DNA of 64,000 bases from Phytophthora colocasiae. Its lineage: Eukaryota > Oomycota > Peronosporomycetes > Peronosporales > Peronosporaceae. The stretch is taken from the NCBI GenBank assembly GCA_018806915.1, contig JAGKQI010000098.1, positions 1,240,001-1,304,000 on the forward strand, read 5' to 3'. Both the position numbers and the translations under genes were made by a program. Of the stretch, positions 1-12,000 are shown in pieces (the first letter of the stretch is position 1; each line of letters opens with the position of its first letter). The notes beneath the pieces were generated by a model. That model was given only the letters and a program-made list of their open reading frames with translations. It was not told the origin of the DNA and searched no databases.

Positions 1-3000
1 GTCGAAAATCAAAGCTGATTTAAACTAACTGGTTCTGAGATGGCGTCCCAGGACTCTACCACAGCCGACGACAGTCTCATTTCTTGGGTTTTTTGATCCA
101 GGGAAGACAGACAACATAAAATATTTCACAGAGAAACAAACGTCAGCAACAGACTGGAACCGATACCTAATTAAAAAGCGTTAAGCTGTGTTTGCAATGA
201 CGGATTTTCCGGGGTTCTGCATTCTTCGATGAAGGCCGATTTCTGTGGAGTTAGTGAAAATTTCTTGAGGCAAAACGGATTAATGGATTTAGTTGTGGAT
301 CGAGGAAATTTCTTACGGTCACGTATGGAAATGGAAAAAGATGGAGAGTATTCCGAATCGCACCATTTCGTTGAGTATCTTCGTGGATGAGATGTCTGCA
401 TTTGATTTTGATTTCAATGTGTGCCTTATTCCTAATGGATGCGACTTGATGATGGGAGTTCCGTGGAAACGGAAAATGAAGCCCATAATTGATCGACCGA
501 CAGAGCAGTGTACGACACCGATCACTTTGTCAAATTAGTGGTGAAACATGGCAAGAAACCACCTTACAAGGCAGTGCGGCGGCAACAGGATATTGAACTA
601 CGAACGCCGTCTTAAAAATCAAAAATCGACGACAACAGCGGCCAACCAAGCTGCATATAATACGAGGTCTGACTGAAAAGCAGTTCCACTTCAGCGAAAA
701 GCATGAATGACCAGTTACATCTCGATGAAACAAGCAAACGAATTGTCAAAAAGAAGGCTTTCGAATTTGGTAGGGTATTACCTCAGAAAACGATCAATGC
801 AATTTACACAGCGTGGCAAATGGAAGTGAAGTTCTCCGGTGTATTCTTAATGAGATTGTATCGAACAAACAGCATATGAATGCGGCTGACCAAGACGCGT
901 GAAAAGTCAAAGCGTCACGCAACAACGGATCAGGACTCGTTCAAATCGAACCCGGCATACCCTTGATCAAGAAGTACGAAAAAAATATTCCGTACACAAC
1001 TACCTAAAGGGCCCCGGTTCACGGAGAACACGAAATGGAATTAAACCCCGGTCATGGTGCTATTTTCCGTCCGCAGTGGCGATTAAGCCCTGAACAAACT
1101 AAAACTTTGCGTGAATGGTTAAGAGAGATGCTTGCTGCTGACTTATTCGACCTAGCATTTCACTCCTCATGGTGCACTGACTTTCTGCATTAGAAGCCGG
1201 TGGGGTGGCGTATTGTGCATGATCTACCGCGCGATGAATGAACACACGATACGACAATCAACGCCTATGCCAAGGAAAGATAACATTTTAGATCGGATGG
1301 CTGGATGCTGCTGGTTCAGTTGTTTTGACTTGTTGTCCGGTTATTACCAGATACGCATGAGAGAAAAGGATATTCCGTTAACAGCGTTTCAAACTCCGGA
1401 CGGTCTTTCGAGTACATTGCTGTACCTATGGGTTTAAGGCATGCCCCTGCAACTTTTAATCGTATTGTAGCTGATTTTTAAGGATTTGGCAGACACAGTG
1501 GCAACATACTTTGATGATATCTACGTGTTTACTCGCGGGACAGACGTCAAAATGCATTTAGAAGCTGTCGAACGTGTCTTTCGACGTTGCCAAGAACGGC
1601 AACTGTACCTGAAACTAGCTAAGTCAACTGATATGCAGCCACGAAATCCCTTGTCTGGGCGATTCGTAGGCGTTCGAGGTGTCAGGATCGACCTGATAAA
1701 GTGGCAGTGATTCGGAGACTGGCACTACTACCTCGCAAAGCGTTAAAGATTTTACAGTCATTCTTGGGCACGACGGTTTACGTCCAGCGATTCTGCAGTC
1801 ACTACCTGAGATCAGTGCTCCATTATTCAATTTAGTAAAATCGAAGGGCAAAAGTCCTCGTCTGGACCCCAGTGGCACAGGCAGCTTTTGACAAGCTCAA
1901 ATGGCGTTATCTCAAACGCCGGTGTTGGCACTTCCTGATTTTTCTCGTCCCTTTCGTATTCGAACGGATGCTTCCGGTTTGCCATAGGAGGTGTTCTTTT
2001 CAGATGTCATCCTGTTCAGAGGAGGTCGAGCAGCAACAACGAAATACAAGTTCTGGCATCGAACACCCCATAGCTTTTACGGGAAGAAAACTCACATCAG
2101 CCGAACTAAATTATCCTACTCACGAACAGGAGATGTTAGCAATTATCCACTGCTTGAATATTTGGCGTGTGTAAATTTTATTGATGGAGGGTGCACTGTG
2201 GGAGACCGATCACCGTTCATTAGAGAAAGTCCTAACGCAAAAAGTATTAATCGCCGTATCTGCCGCTGGTACGATCAACTCGCAGATTATAATTTGAAAT
2301 TCAGCTATATTCCGGGCGAGACAAACACAGTAGCAGACGCCCTTAGTAGACGCAGCGATTTTGAAATTGATTTCCTGGGCCAGAAAAATAAGCAACTGTA
2401 CGCAGTGAAACAATTAGCACCGCTCTCGTTGATGGATCAAGTTCGCAGAGCTCAAGACACTAGAAAGAAGTGTTACACAGCTTGAAGAACAAGCAGAAGC
2501 CGAATGTTTCTCATGCCGAACGTTTTCGCTATTCTGAAATCGAGGATATGATTTACTACGACATGAATGGTGCTCTCTCGCGTGTGGATACCAGCTGAGA
2601 GTATTGAAATCCAAAAATGCCATTCTGTGGGAGCTGCATGATAGTGCTCTTAGTGGTCACCCAGGAATTGAAAAACGATTCATGCTGTTCAAGAGGAGAT
2701 TTTATTGGCGTAACATGGCGCGTGAAGATTACACAATACGTCAAGACTTTGTCAGGCTTGTCAGCGAAGTAAAGGGAGAAACAGGAAAGGCGTACCTGGG
2801 TGTTTATGGTGTCCACTGGAAGTAGCAACAGTGGGCAAGGTGGGAATCTATCGGAATGGATTTTGTTACTGGACTTCCGAAAAATAAGAAGGGAAATGAT
2901 GCGGTTGTTGTGATTGCCGATCGTCTAACAAAACGAGCGCATTTTATTGAAAACGAATACGACAATCTCAGCAGAGGAATTCGCTTCACTGTTCCTAAAC

Positions 3001-4406
3001 CACTACGTGCGATATCATGGGATCTCCACGCGACATCACTTCTGATAGAGATTCTAAGCTTTACTCGAAGTTCTGGCAGGAATGTGCTAGGTTAACTGGC
3101 ACCAAGTTGAGGATGGCTGCTGCATATCAGCAGAGAACGGACGGACAAGTAGAGCGTATCAACGCGATTTTGGCTTTATCTTAGGAGCTACGCGAGTGGA
3201 TACAAGAACGATTGGGCAGACTACTTGGCATTGGCCGAGTTCGCATACAACAGGCATTATCAAGCCAGTATTCAAATGGCACCATTTTTCGCTGACTTAG
3301 GATACAATCCTCCGATGCCGGTGCACAATGAAGTTCTAACTCCAGAAAAGGCGAAGGACGCATCCACGACTTTCCTTTGCATATGGAAAAAATTCTGCGT
3401 GAGCTTTCAAAAATCCGCGACGTTGCGCGAAATATGAAGTTACAGTTTGACAAAGGAAGGCGTGATCAAACCTTCCAGCTAGGGGATATGGTACTTGTAT
3501 CTACAAGAAATTTGAGTAGTGGAAAATGCTGGTGCACTCAAGCGAAATTGGCACCCAAATGGATTGACCGTACGAAGTAGTTGAAAAACAACATGGGGTA
3601 CCTCATATCGATTGAATTTACTATCGCAAGTAACGCTATACCCGGTATTTCACACTATGAATCTAAAGCCTTTTCGAAAGACGATTCTCAATCTCGACGA
3701 AATGTTACCTACAGTGCGATTGAAGGACGGGAGACGAAGGACATTTGATCGAGGATATTGTGGAGCATCGACTAAGTAAGGAAGGGCTGGATGAATACAA
3801 GTGCAAGTGGGTCGGTTCGAGCGATGACTACACTTGGGAACCAGTGGCTAATTTACAGTCGGTACCTGGTCTGACTGGCGATTTCTAAGGCGACTAAATG
3901 GAATGAACCCGCGGGGTTCCAAAAGATAGCAAGGAAAACGTGCTGGTATACTATACGTTACTCACGACGACCAAGCAGGTTCCTGGGCGGGCGGATTATC
4001 TACCATGACAATTCATCGAAGTGTGTCTCCTTTCCACACGACGTAGGTCTCTTCCAAGGAGGTCGTGTTACCAATTGGTCTATGTTTGATCAGTATGGGC
4101 AAGATACTTTCATAGTAGCCGAAATTGGCAGGAGAAAACGTTTGCCAGGAATCGAGAAGGTGAGAGAAAGCTGTGAGGTTTCACAGTCTGCATATCTACA
4201 TAGTTCTATAACTAGCAGGCACTGGTAGTAGTTTCAAAACGACTGCCAAAGTTGCCTCTTCATCACTCTGAAAAAACACGATAACAGAGCAATACTGTCC
4301 TCATCCTTGCTTCGTTCCTGCATTCAACGTAGCTTCCTCAGCTTAAAGGATCTGGTGGTCATCCTAACGTCTTCTTCAGGAGTGGGTGCCACCATATTTT
4401 GCAACA
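1..4406 (+). mobile_element. Decayed chromodomain Ty3/gypsy retrotransposon, 3' part
   Basis: The plus strand shows the order of a chromovirus pol spread over many frames. About 350-500 is a retropepsin tail (GVPWKRKMKPIID). About 1200-1700 is reverse transcriptase (FDLLSGYYQIR, then YFDDIYVFTRG). About 2040-2370 is RNase H (HEQEMLAIIH, then NTVADALSRR). About 2640-3450 is integrase (zinc-binding region, DFVTGLPKNKKGNDAVVVIA). About 3740-3890 is a chromodomain (EYKCKWVGSSDDYTWEP) ending in a stop. Many stops and frameshifts show it is dead. A short purine-rich stretch (CCAAGGAGG) precedes the 3' LTR at 4064-4406, which ends inside the neighbouring PDR gene. Gag and the 5' LTR must lie to the left of the window. 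Family membership is clear from domain order; exact ends are inferred. Confidence 0.88.
4064..4406 (+). repeat. Putative 3' LTR of the chromovirus
   Basis: The stretch starts TGTTACC directly after a purine-rich stretch and ends TGCAACA, giving a TGTT..AACA terminal inverted pair. Base 4407 is the first base that still matches the PDR coding sequence, so the LTR end and the break in the PDR gene coincide. The partner LTR is outside the window, so the call rests on boundary logic and not on an observed repeat. Confidence 0.6.
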
Positions 4407-7400
4407 GTTGAAGCCCGCGAACACCAGACAAATCGAATTGTACAACACACCAAGGATTGCAGCCACCTCGACACTTGGCATGGCGTAGATGAACAACTGA
4501 CCGAGATATGTCTGCATCAATACGAAGAGCGAATTCGCGATCCAGAACATAAATCCCGACGCCACGTTCGTGAATCCTACCGACGGATAGAAGATAATGG
4601 TGAACAGTGCCGTGCTCAAGAAGACGTACGGGATTTCCGCGATGGTGGAGCCAACAAAGTACCATAAGCAGTTGTATGTCTGCGACGCACGTTCTCGATA
4701 GTAAGCACCACGTTCGGCGAACGTAATGGGGAGGGTGCCGGTGAATGAAATAACTCCGTTGAACATGGACGTCATGAACACCATAGCAATGCCAGCATTT
4801 ATCTCCTGGTACGTCTGGTACGATTTGTTCGCGAACACGATAGAAAACAGGACCCCAAGTCCAAGAGCGATCACGAACCGAGTGATGTTGTACGTCGGTG
4901 TGCGCCAGTAGCGATCGTTGAAACGCTTCAGCAGGAACCACATCTGAGTGAGGGAGTTAGAAGCCCGTTTCTTGTCGAACGTCATCTCGGGCAAGTCCGG
5001 GCTGGGGCGAGTCAAACCTGGACAATCCAGTTTCAAGTCCAACTTGCGCTTCTCTTCGCTATCCTGGAAACGCTTGACAAAATCCGTGGTGATCTTGGAT
5101 GAACTGCTGACTCCGGCACCAATGACTTCGAGCATCCATGTCGCTGGGTTCTGATCCTTCGGACATGGAGGTGTGTCTGGAATTGCCTCAAGGTAGTCGA
5201 CCAATTTGTGGCATCGTTCGCCAAGTTCACCCACAAACACTGACTCTCCACCACGCTTTAACAGCAACAAGTGATCGAACAGGAAAAATACATCCGACGA
5301 AGGCTGGTGGATCGTACACACGATCGTTCGGCCACTGTCGGCCACTTTACGAACGCCGTCCATGATCAACTTGGCAGAGTGAGCGTCCAATCCACTGGTA
5401 GGTTCGTCCAAGAACAAGATACTCGGCTGAGCAGCGAGTTCCACACCGATCGTCAAGCGCTTCATCTGCTCCTGAGAGCAGCCACGGACGATCTTGTCTG
5501 CAATATCATGCATGTCCAGCAGGTCCAAACACTCGTTCACGGTATCGTACTTCTTGCTATCTGGGATCTCACTGTCCTGTCGGAGGAAGGCGCTGAATGT
5601 TAACGACTCACGGATCGTGGACGCGTCCGAGTGGATATCCATCTGCTCGCAGTAGCCTGTAGCTCGACGGATGGCTAAGTCGGTTGCCTCGTAGCCATTT
5701 AGCAGGATCTTCCCAGTGATCTTGCCTCCAGTCTTCCGGCCAGCGATAACATCCATTAGTGTCGTCTTACCAGCACCCGAAGATCCCATCAATGCCGTCA
5801 ATGTGCCAGGTTCAGCAAAACCACTGATTCCCTTCAGTAGTTCAAGCGATTCCTTTGGGCTTCCTGGTTTGGGAACGAAGTAGTGCAAGTCTTGGAAAGC
5901 AAGCGTCACGGGAGTAAACAGCTTCTCGCGGACTGGGACATCCACAACAAAGTCTCTCTTCGGTGATCCCGATCCGGACGATGTTATAGACTGCTTAGGA
6001 GTTGATGCCAGAATGTAGTCGCCAGTTGCTTTCGTAGCATCATCATCACTCTCTTCGTTTGGCTTCAACGATACATTTTCAGGACTGTCATACCGCTTGT
6101 ACTCCAAGATAAGTGCGCCTGTGGCCATGAAGAATACGTAGAGTCCGATCATGTACAGGATACCCGTCCACACCCAGTCGTGATTCGAAGGCACCGCATA
6201 CTGCTTGAGAAAGTATTCACCCATGGTCAATCCGTATTCGGAACAGTAATCCACTCCGTCGTACACACAAACATCGAGCGTCTTGGACCGATATTGATTC
6301 ACACACAGCGCTCGAAGAGACCAGGAGTCAGGGACGAGGTAGTAGACCCAAATGAGCCAGTCGGGCATGACGTTCTTGGCCATGACGAAGCCGCCGAAGA
6401 GGTTGAAGATGACGATGGAGAACGTGGACAAAGGCTTGGCAATGTTGACACTTGGGCACATTGCGGTCAGGCAGAAGTACCAAGCGGCATATACGAGGCT
6501 CATCAGCATCATAACGATCAAAAAGATGATGAAATGCCCTGCGTGCGGTACCAGACCAGCCATCCAGTACACAAGCGACCCGAAGACGATACTTTCTCCG
6601 ACAGCCTGCGGGATCAACGCCAGCGAATTGGCAATAGCGAAAGATGCTGAGCGATAGAAATTGGCCGAGCGCTGCTTGTAGAAAATGTCTCGTGCCTCAA
6701 AAAACGTCGGGACTTGGGCGGTCTGGCCCAAACTCATGAAGATTGTCGCCTGGAAGAGAACACCTATCGTCATCTGGGCGTCGGTCGGGTCTGTTTGGTA
6801 GAATGTACTACCGTAGATCAGCCCCATGACCACAACCATTAGCGCTCGCACGTAGATGAAGGACGTATTGCGCTTGGTAAGCTTCCATTGGCGCGCAGTC
6901 ACTGCCTTAGTGCTCTCCCAGAAACCCTGACGGAATTCTGGCATTAATTTCATGTGCTCTTCCACATCCCTTAAGCGTTCTGGGTCGTGTGGGGCTTGAA
7001 GCTCACCAATCAGCTCAGCATACAGAGGAGATTGACGCCAATGCTCCGAGAACTCACTGGCAAGACGAGGATGTTTCGTCATACCCATTGGGACGTCAAC
7101 TTGATACTTCTTCTGCATGTTTGTGCCCAGATCCAACAAAAAGTCTGCAGCGTCACGACGAGGAGGACATTTGAACCCGAGTGTCTCGAAATATGTCACC
7201 GCATGCTCACGTGGGCCGTGGTAAATGATTTCGCCTTCATTGAGCACCATAACATTGTCGAAAAGGTTGAACACTTCGGGTGCCGGTTGCAGTAAAGCGA
7301 TCACGACTGTCTTGTGCAAGCACTTTGCGATACTGCGCTGTGTCGTTATAATGTCAAATGTTGCAGCACTGTCCAAGCCCGTGCTGATTTCATCCATTAA

Positions 7401-8204
7401 CGTCATGTACTTCATCCCGAATTCCATTTCGCCAGTCGTCACGCGCTTGCGCTCTCCCCCAGACACACCACGAAGCATTCCACTGCCAATTATCGTGTCT
7501 TGACAGAGTTGAAGTCCAAGTTGTTCAATAACCAAATCCGGAAAGTTCTCGAAGTATTTACGAGCAGTCTCGAGTGCCTCGACGTTTTGATCAGGTGCAC
7601 CTTGACTCAACATCTCTTCCGTATGCTTCGACATGCCCCCACCACATACAGTATAGGCGAACTCTAGTGTCTCTCGTACACTGAGCTTTGGGAAGTGCTT
7701 GTCGAATTGAGTCACATAAGCTGAGAACTGAGGCAACAGCTTCACAATCTCCTCTCTTGGCACTCCATTGTACGTCACGTCACCTTCGATCTCGACGTTG
7801 CTGCTCTTTGGAAACTGACCAGCAAGGACACGCATCAGCGACGTCTTGCCTGATCCAGGTTGGCCCAGCAGCAGTGTGATCGTACCCGGTTTGAACACTC
7901 CACTGACGTTTTTAATGATCTCCTTCTGTACCACTCGCTTGTTCCACGCGAACTTGTCCAGACTGCGCTTGATCGTATGGAAGATCGTGGGCAGCTCCGA
8001 TTCGGCCGTGATCTTCCCAGTCACCGCGACGTTGGCCGTGACACTCAAGTTATGGTATCGAACTTCCATTTGCGGTAACTCTCGCCCCATTGCGGTCTCA
8101 AACTTGTCAGCCACGAAGCTGTGCAGCGCGTTGGGACCGTGAGCCATCATGGTTTTGCCTGATGTGAGCGCGTCCGGATCGATTCGAGTCAATTTGTCCT
8201 CCAT
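4359..8204 (-). pseudogene. PDR-type ABCG transporter, copy 1, truncated by an LTR
   Basis: Full-size pleiotropic drug resistance transporter in NBD-TMD-NBD-TMD order, expected in the plasma membrane as an ATP-driven exporter of toxic compounds. NBD1 has Walker A GQPGSGKTS, signature VSGGERKR and Walker B LMDEISTGLDS. NBD2 has Walker A GSSGAGKTT, a deviating signature (SQEQMKR) and Walker B LFLDEPTSGLD. The ATG at 8204 is preceded by an initiator-like site. Homology to copy 2 runs for 1266 codons and stops at Gly-Phe-Asn (4407). The last 15 codons read antisense into the retrotransposon LTR and end at 4359. About 115 residues are missing, including the final membrane helix and the C-terminus. 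The rest of the frame is open, so the loss is recent. Probably non-functional, though a shortened protein could be made. Confidence 0.85.
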
Positions 8205-8255
8205 CTCTTCAAGCGTTGGGCTTTAGTTGAGGTAGAGGCTTGTGCTTGATGAGGT

Positions 8256-8269
8256 AAATTGAAAAATGA
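8256..8269 (-). promoter_or_regulatory. Oomycete initiator-like site of PDR copy 1
   Basis: On the minus strand it reads TCATTTTTCAATTT, an exact fit to the oomycete initiator pattern TCATTYBNCAWTTT. It lies 52 bp upstream of the ATG at 8204. PDR copy 2 has a similar site at the same distance, which supports both start codons. Confidence 0.6.
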
Positions 8270-8417
8270 CTGAGATTTGGAGGCTTTTGTTGAGCTTCAG
8301 GTAGTCGACATGACGTTGTCTTTTTGGCTCGCAAGCAAAGTGACAGGCGATTGCGGGCCTTTTAACCTTGCTTTTTGTATGGTCTGAAATCACCGCCTGT
8401 TGTTTGACATGATGGCC

Positions 8418-8431
8418 CGCAAACGTTTGCG
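8418..8431. promoter_or_regulatory. 14-bp palindrome CGCAAACGTTTGCG, copy A
   Basis: Perfect palindrome about 215 bp upstream of the PDR copy 1 ATG. An identical 14-mer is at 8842-8855, and the flanking bases (CC/GG) are also arranged as an inverted pair. It could bind a dimeric transcription factor controlling the transporter; no factor can be named. Confidence 0.4.
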
Positions 8432-8580
8432 CGCCTGGTGTCGTTGCCGCCACCAAAAGGTTTGACGAGGTAGCACAACGCCGGCTGAGACGATGATGAA
8501 GGGGCTCGCGCCAGTGGGTCGGTCAGGCTCGGTCGGACAGTGTATGCGCGAAGGTAGGCGGAAGGACCAGCACACACTAT

Positions 8581-8678
8581 AAAAATATATGCCGAATAAT
8601 TGGTTGAAATTAAAACATATATATATCGTCAAAAATATATGCCGAATAATTGGTTGAAGTTAAAACATATATATCGTC
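8581..8678 (+). repeat. Tandem duplication of an AT-rich 50-bp unit
   Basis: Two copies, 8581-8630 and 8631-8678, each starting AAAAATATATGCCGAATAAT. They differ by one substitution and a 2-bp AT slip. This is a simple local duplication in the PDR intergenic region. Confidence 0.85.
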
Positions 8679-8841
8679 AGTGTCAGTATAATATTCCTAG
8701 GGAGTAGTAGAAAGTCAACGTTTATTTACTCGATTAATATTTTTTAAATTGTTGGAGATAATTAATTGGAGCATCTGATATGACTTTGGTCAAAGTACTA
8801 CTATTTGGAATACTATCACTTTTTGGTCGAGGAACCCTCGT

Positions 8842-8855
8842 CGCAAACGTTTGCG
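8842..8855. promoter_or_regulatory. 14-bp palindrome CGCAAACGTTTGCG, copy B
   Basis: Second exact copy of the palindrome at 8418-8431, closer to the 3' end of PDR copy 2. A half-site (CTCGCAAAC) also occurs about 13280 upstream of copy 2. Confidence 0.35.
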
Positions 8856-9042
8856 GGTCACCGCCATGCGAGACGCTTATAACTGGGTCAAGCAGGGTCG
8901 GACAGATTAGTTCAAGCACTACATGTAGTATTGGTGATCATTGTACCATGTCTACAATACTATTGTGACTATACATGCGAAATAAATTCGATTTTAATTC
9001 TGCATCCATAATTGTTTTCAATTCATTCCCAATCATGTTATC

Positions 9043-12000
9043 TCATCTCTTTTGGTGGTTGATGAAGCGCAGCGCCAGCAGACCGAAGATGCGGTACACC
9101 GCAATGAACACGAACACGTAGCCGAAGTTGCTCCAGATCTCCGAGTGTTTGTACCCAAAGTTCGACTCCACATATTCCTTCACCGTCGTGTGGCCAATTG
9201 AACTTGGCGCATTTGTCAACTCGTGGCAAGCTAATAGACCACTCCCACCTTCATATTCCCCAGTCGATTCGTTCCAGGTTGGAAGCTCCGGACAATCTGT
9301 GAAGACCAGCGAGTTCATCAATCCCATCGCGTACTTTTGAGGTGTAATCAGGTACAACCAGTGGTAACCGCGAGGAATGTTTGCAGCCGGAGGATTGAAG
9401 CCCGCGAACACTAGGCAAATGGCATTGTACAAAACTCCTATAATGGCCGCCACCTCTACTGTTGGCAGTGCGTAGATGAAGAAATGGCCGAGATATGTCT
9501 GCATCAGCACGAAGAGTGAGATCGTGAGCCAGTACATGAAGCCTGACGCTACATTTGTGAACCCCACAGACGGGTAGTAAATGATCGTGAATAACGCGCC
9601 ACTGAAGAAAATGTACGGGATCTCAGCCACTGTCGAGCCCACGAAGTACCATAAACAATTGTAAGTTTGCGACGCACGCTCCCGATAGTAAGCGCCACGC
9701 TCCGCGAACGAAATGGGGAGAGTACCCGTGAATGAGATCACTCCGTTGAACAATGTCGTCATGTAAACCATTGCGACACCAGCGTTGATCTCTTGATATG
9801 ACTGGTACGACTTGCCAGAATACACAATACCGAACAAAATCGACAACCCGAGGGAGATGGCAAAGCGCGTGATGTTGTACGTCGGTGTGCGCCAGTAGCG
9901 ATCGTTGAAACGTTTCACCAAAAATCGCATTTGAGTGAAAGAGTTTGCTGCACGTTTCTTTTGGAAAATCATCTCAGGCAAGTCCGGGCTGGGGCGAGTC
10001 AAACCTGGACAATCCAGTTTCAAGTCCAACTTGCGCTTCTCTTCGCTATCCTGGAAACGCTTGACAAAATCCGTGGTGATCTTGGATGAACTGCTGACTC
10101 CGGCACCAATGACTTCGAGCATCCATGTCGCTGGGTTCTGATCCTTCGGACATGGAGGTGTGTCTGGAATTGCCTCAAGGTAGTCGACCAATTTGTGGCA
10201 TCGTTCGCCGAGTTCACCCACAAACACTGACTCTCCACCACGCTTTAACAGCAACAAGTGATCGAACAGGAAAAATACATCCGACGAAGGCTGGTGGATC
10301 GTACACACGATCGTTCGGCCACTGTCGGCCACTTTACGAACGCCGTCCATGATCAACTTGGCAGAGTGAGCGTCCAATCCACTGGTAGGTTCGTCCAAGA
10401 ACAAGATACTCATCTGAGCAGCGAGTTCCACACCGATCGTCAAGCGCTTCATCTGCTCCTGAGAGCAGCCACGGACGATCTTGTCTGCAATGTCGTGCAT
10501 GTCCAGCAGGTCCAAACACTCGTTCACGGTATCGTACTTCTTGCTATCTGGGATCTCACTGTCCTGTCGGAGGAAGGCGCTGAATGTTAACGACTCACGG
10601 ATCGTGGATGCGTCTGAGTGGATATCCATCTGCTCGCAGTAGCCTGTAGCTCGACGGATGGCTAAGTCGGTTGCCTCGTAGCCATTTAGCAGGATCTTCC
10701 CAGTGATCTTGCCTCCAGTCTTCCGGCCAGCGATAACATCCATTAGTGTCGTCTTACCAGCACCCGAAGATCCCATCAATGCCGTCAATGTGCCAGGTTC
10801 AGCAAAACCACTGATTCCCTTCAGTAGTTCAAGCGATTCCTTTGGACTTCCTGGTTTGGGAACGAAGTAGTGCAAGTCTTGGAAAGCAAGCGTCACGGGA
10901 GTAAACAGCTTCTCGCGGACAGGAACATCTAGCACAACCTCATGAGTTGGAGATGCAGAACCTGATGTAGTTCCAGAATGCTTCGGAGTTGTTGCCAATA
11001 CGTAGCCATCCGATGATTCACTCTCGTCACCGTCAATCTCGTGCTTCGGTTTAAGAGATACATTACTCGGACCATCGTACCGCTTGTACTCCAACACCAA
11101 CGCGCCTAACGCCATGAAGATGGCGTAAATGAAGCACAGGTAGATAATATCAACCCAGACCCACTCATGACCGGACGGCACAGCATATTGGGTCAGGTAG
11201 TACTCGCCCATTTTCATGCCGTGCTCAGAGCAGTAATCCACGCCGTTGTAAACACAAACGTCGTATTTTGCAGCACGATATTCGTTCACACACAGCCCTC
11301 GCAACGTCCAAGAGTCCGGAACGAACCAATAAACCCAGATCAACCAGTCGGGGATCACGTTCTTGGCCATTACAAAGCCTCCAAAGAGGTTGAAAATCGA
11401 CAGCGTGAACGTCGACATGGGCTTAGCAATATTGAAGCTCGGACAGACGGCAGTCAAACAGAAGAACCATGACGCGTACACCAGGTTGGTTTGAACCAAA
11501 AAGATCAAGAAGATGATGAAGTGGCCCACGTGTCGAACGAGTCCAGTCATCCAATACACCAGCGATCCGAAAACGATAGCCTCTGCAATGGCCTGAGGGA
11601 TCAGTGCCAACGAATTCGCGATGGCGAATGAAGCTGCACGGTAAAAGTTAGCGGATCGCTGCTTGTAAAACACTTCTCGTGCTCCATAAAAGGTCGGGAC
11701 CTGCGCAGTCTGGCCCAAACTCATGAACATCGCTGCCTGGAACAGAATGCCGATCACCATTTGAATATCCGTCGGTTCTGTTTGGTAGAAGACGCTACCA
11801 TAAATCAACCCCATGACAACGGTCATCAACGCCCGAGACTTGATAAACGACACGTTTCGACCGGTAAGCTTCCATTGGCGTGCAGTCACAGTTTTCGTGC
11901 TCTCCCAGAAGCTCTGGCGGAATACTGGCATCTGGTTCATATGTTCTTCGACGTCTTTCAACAGTTCGGGGTCGTGAGGAGCTTCAATGTCTTGAACCAA

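Larger units (their letters stand above)
8205..9042. other. Intergenic region between PDR copy 1 and copy 2
   Basis: 838 bp between the start of copy 1 and the stop of copy 2. It holds the copy 1 promoter, two copies of a 14-bp palindrome and an AT-rich tandem duplication. I see no convincing coding sequence; the short open frames here lack conserved character. Confidence 0.6.

Noticed and set aside
1..300. 5' LTR of the chromovirus at the window start
   Set aside because: No sequence here matches the 3' LTR at 4064-4406, and protease-like sequence begins by about 350, leaving no room for gag.
5138..5603. Plus-strand frames opposite the PDR NBD2 (also at 10125-10590 and 14996-15202)
   Set aside because: Antisense shadows of a conserved coding region; they recur at the same place in each copy for that reason.
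8581..8678. CRISPR-like array
   Set aside because: Two adjacent copies without spacers in a eukaryotic intergenic region; a simple tandem duplication.
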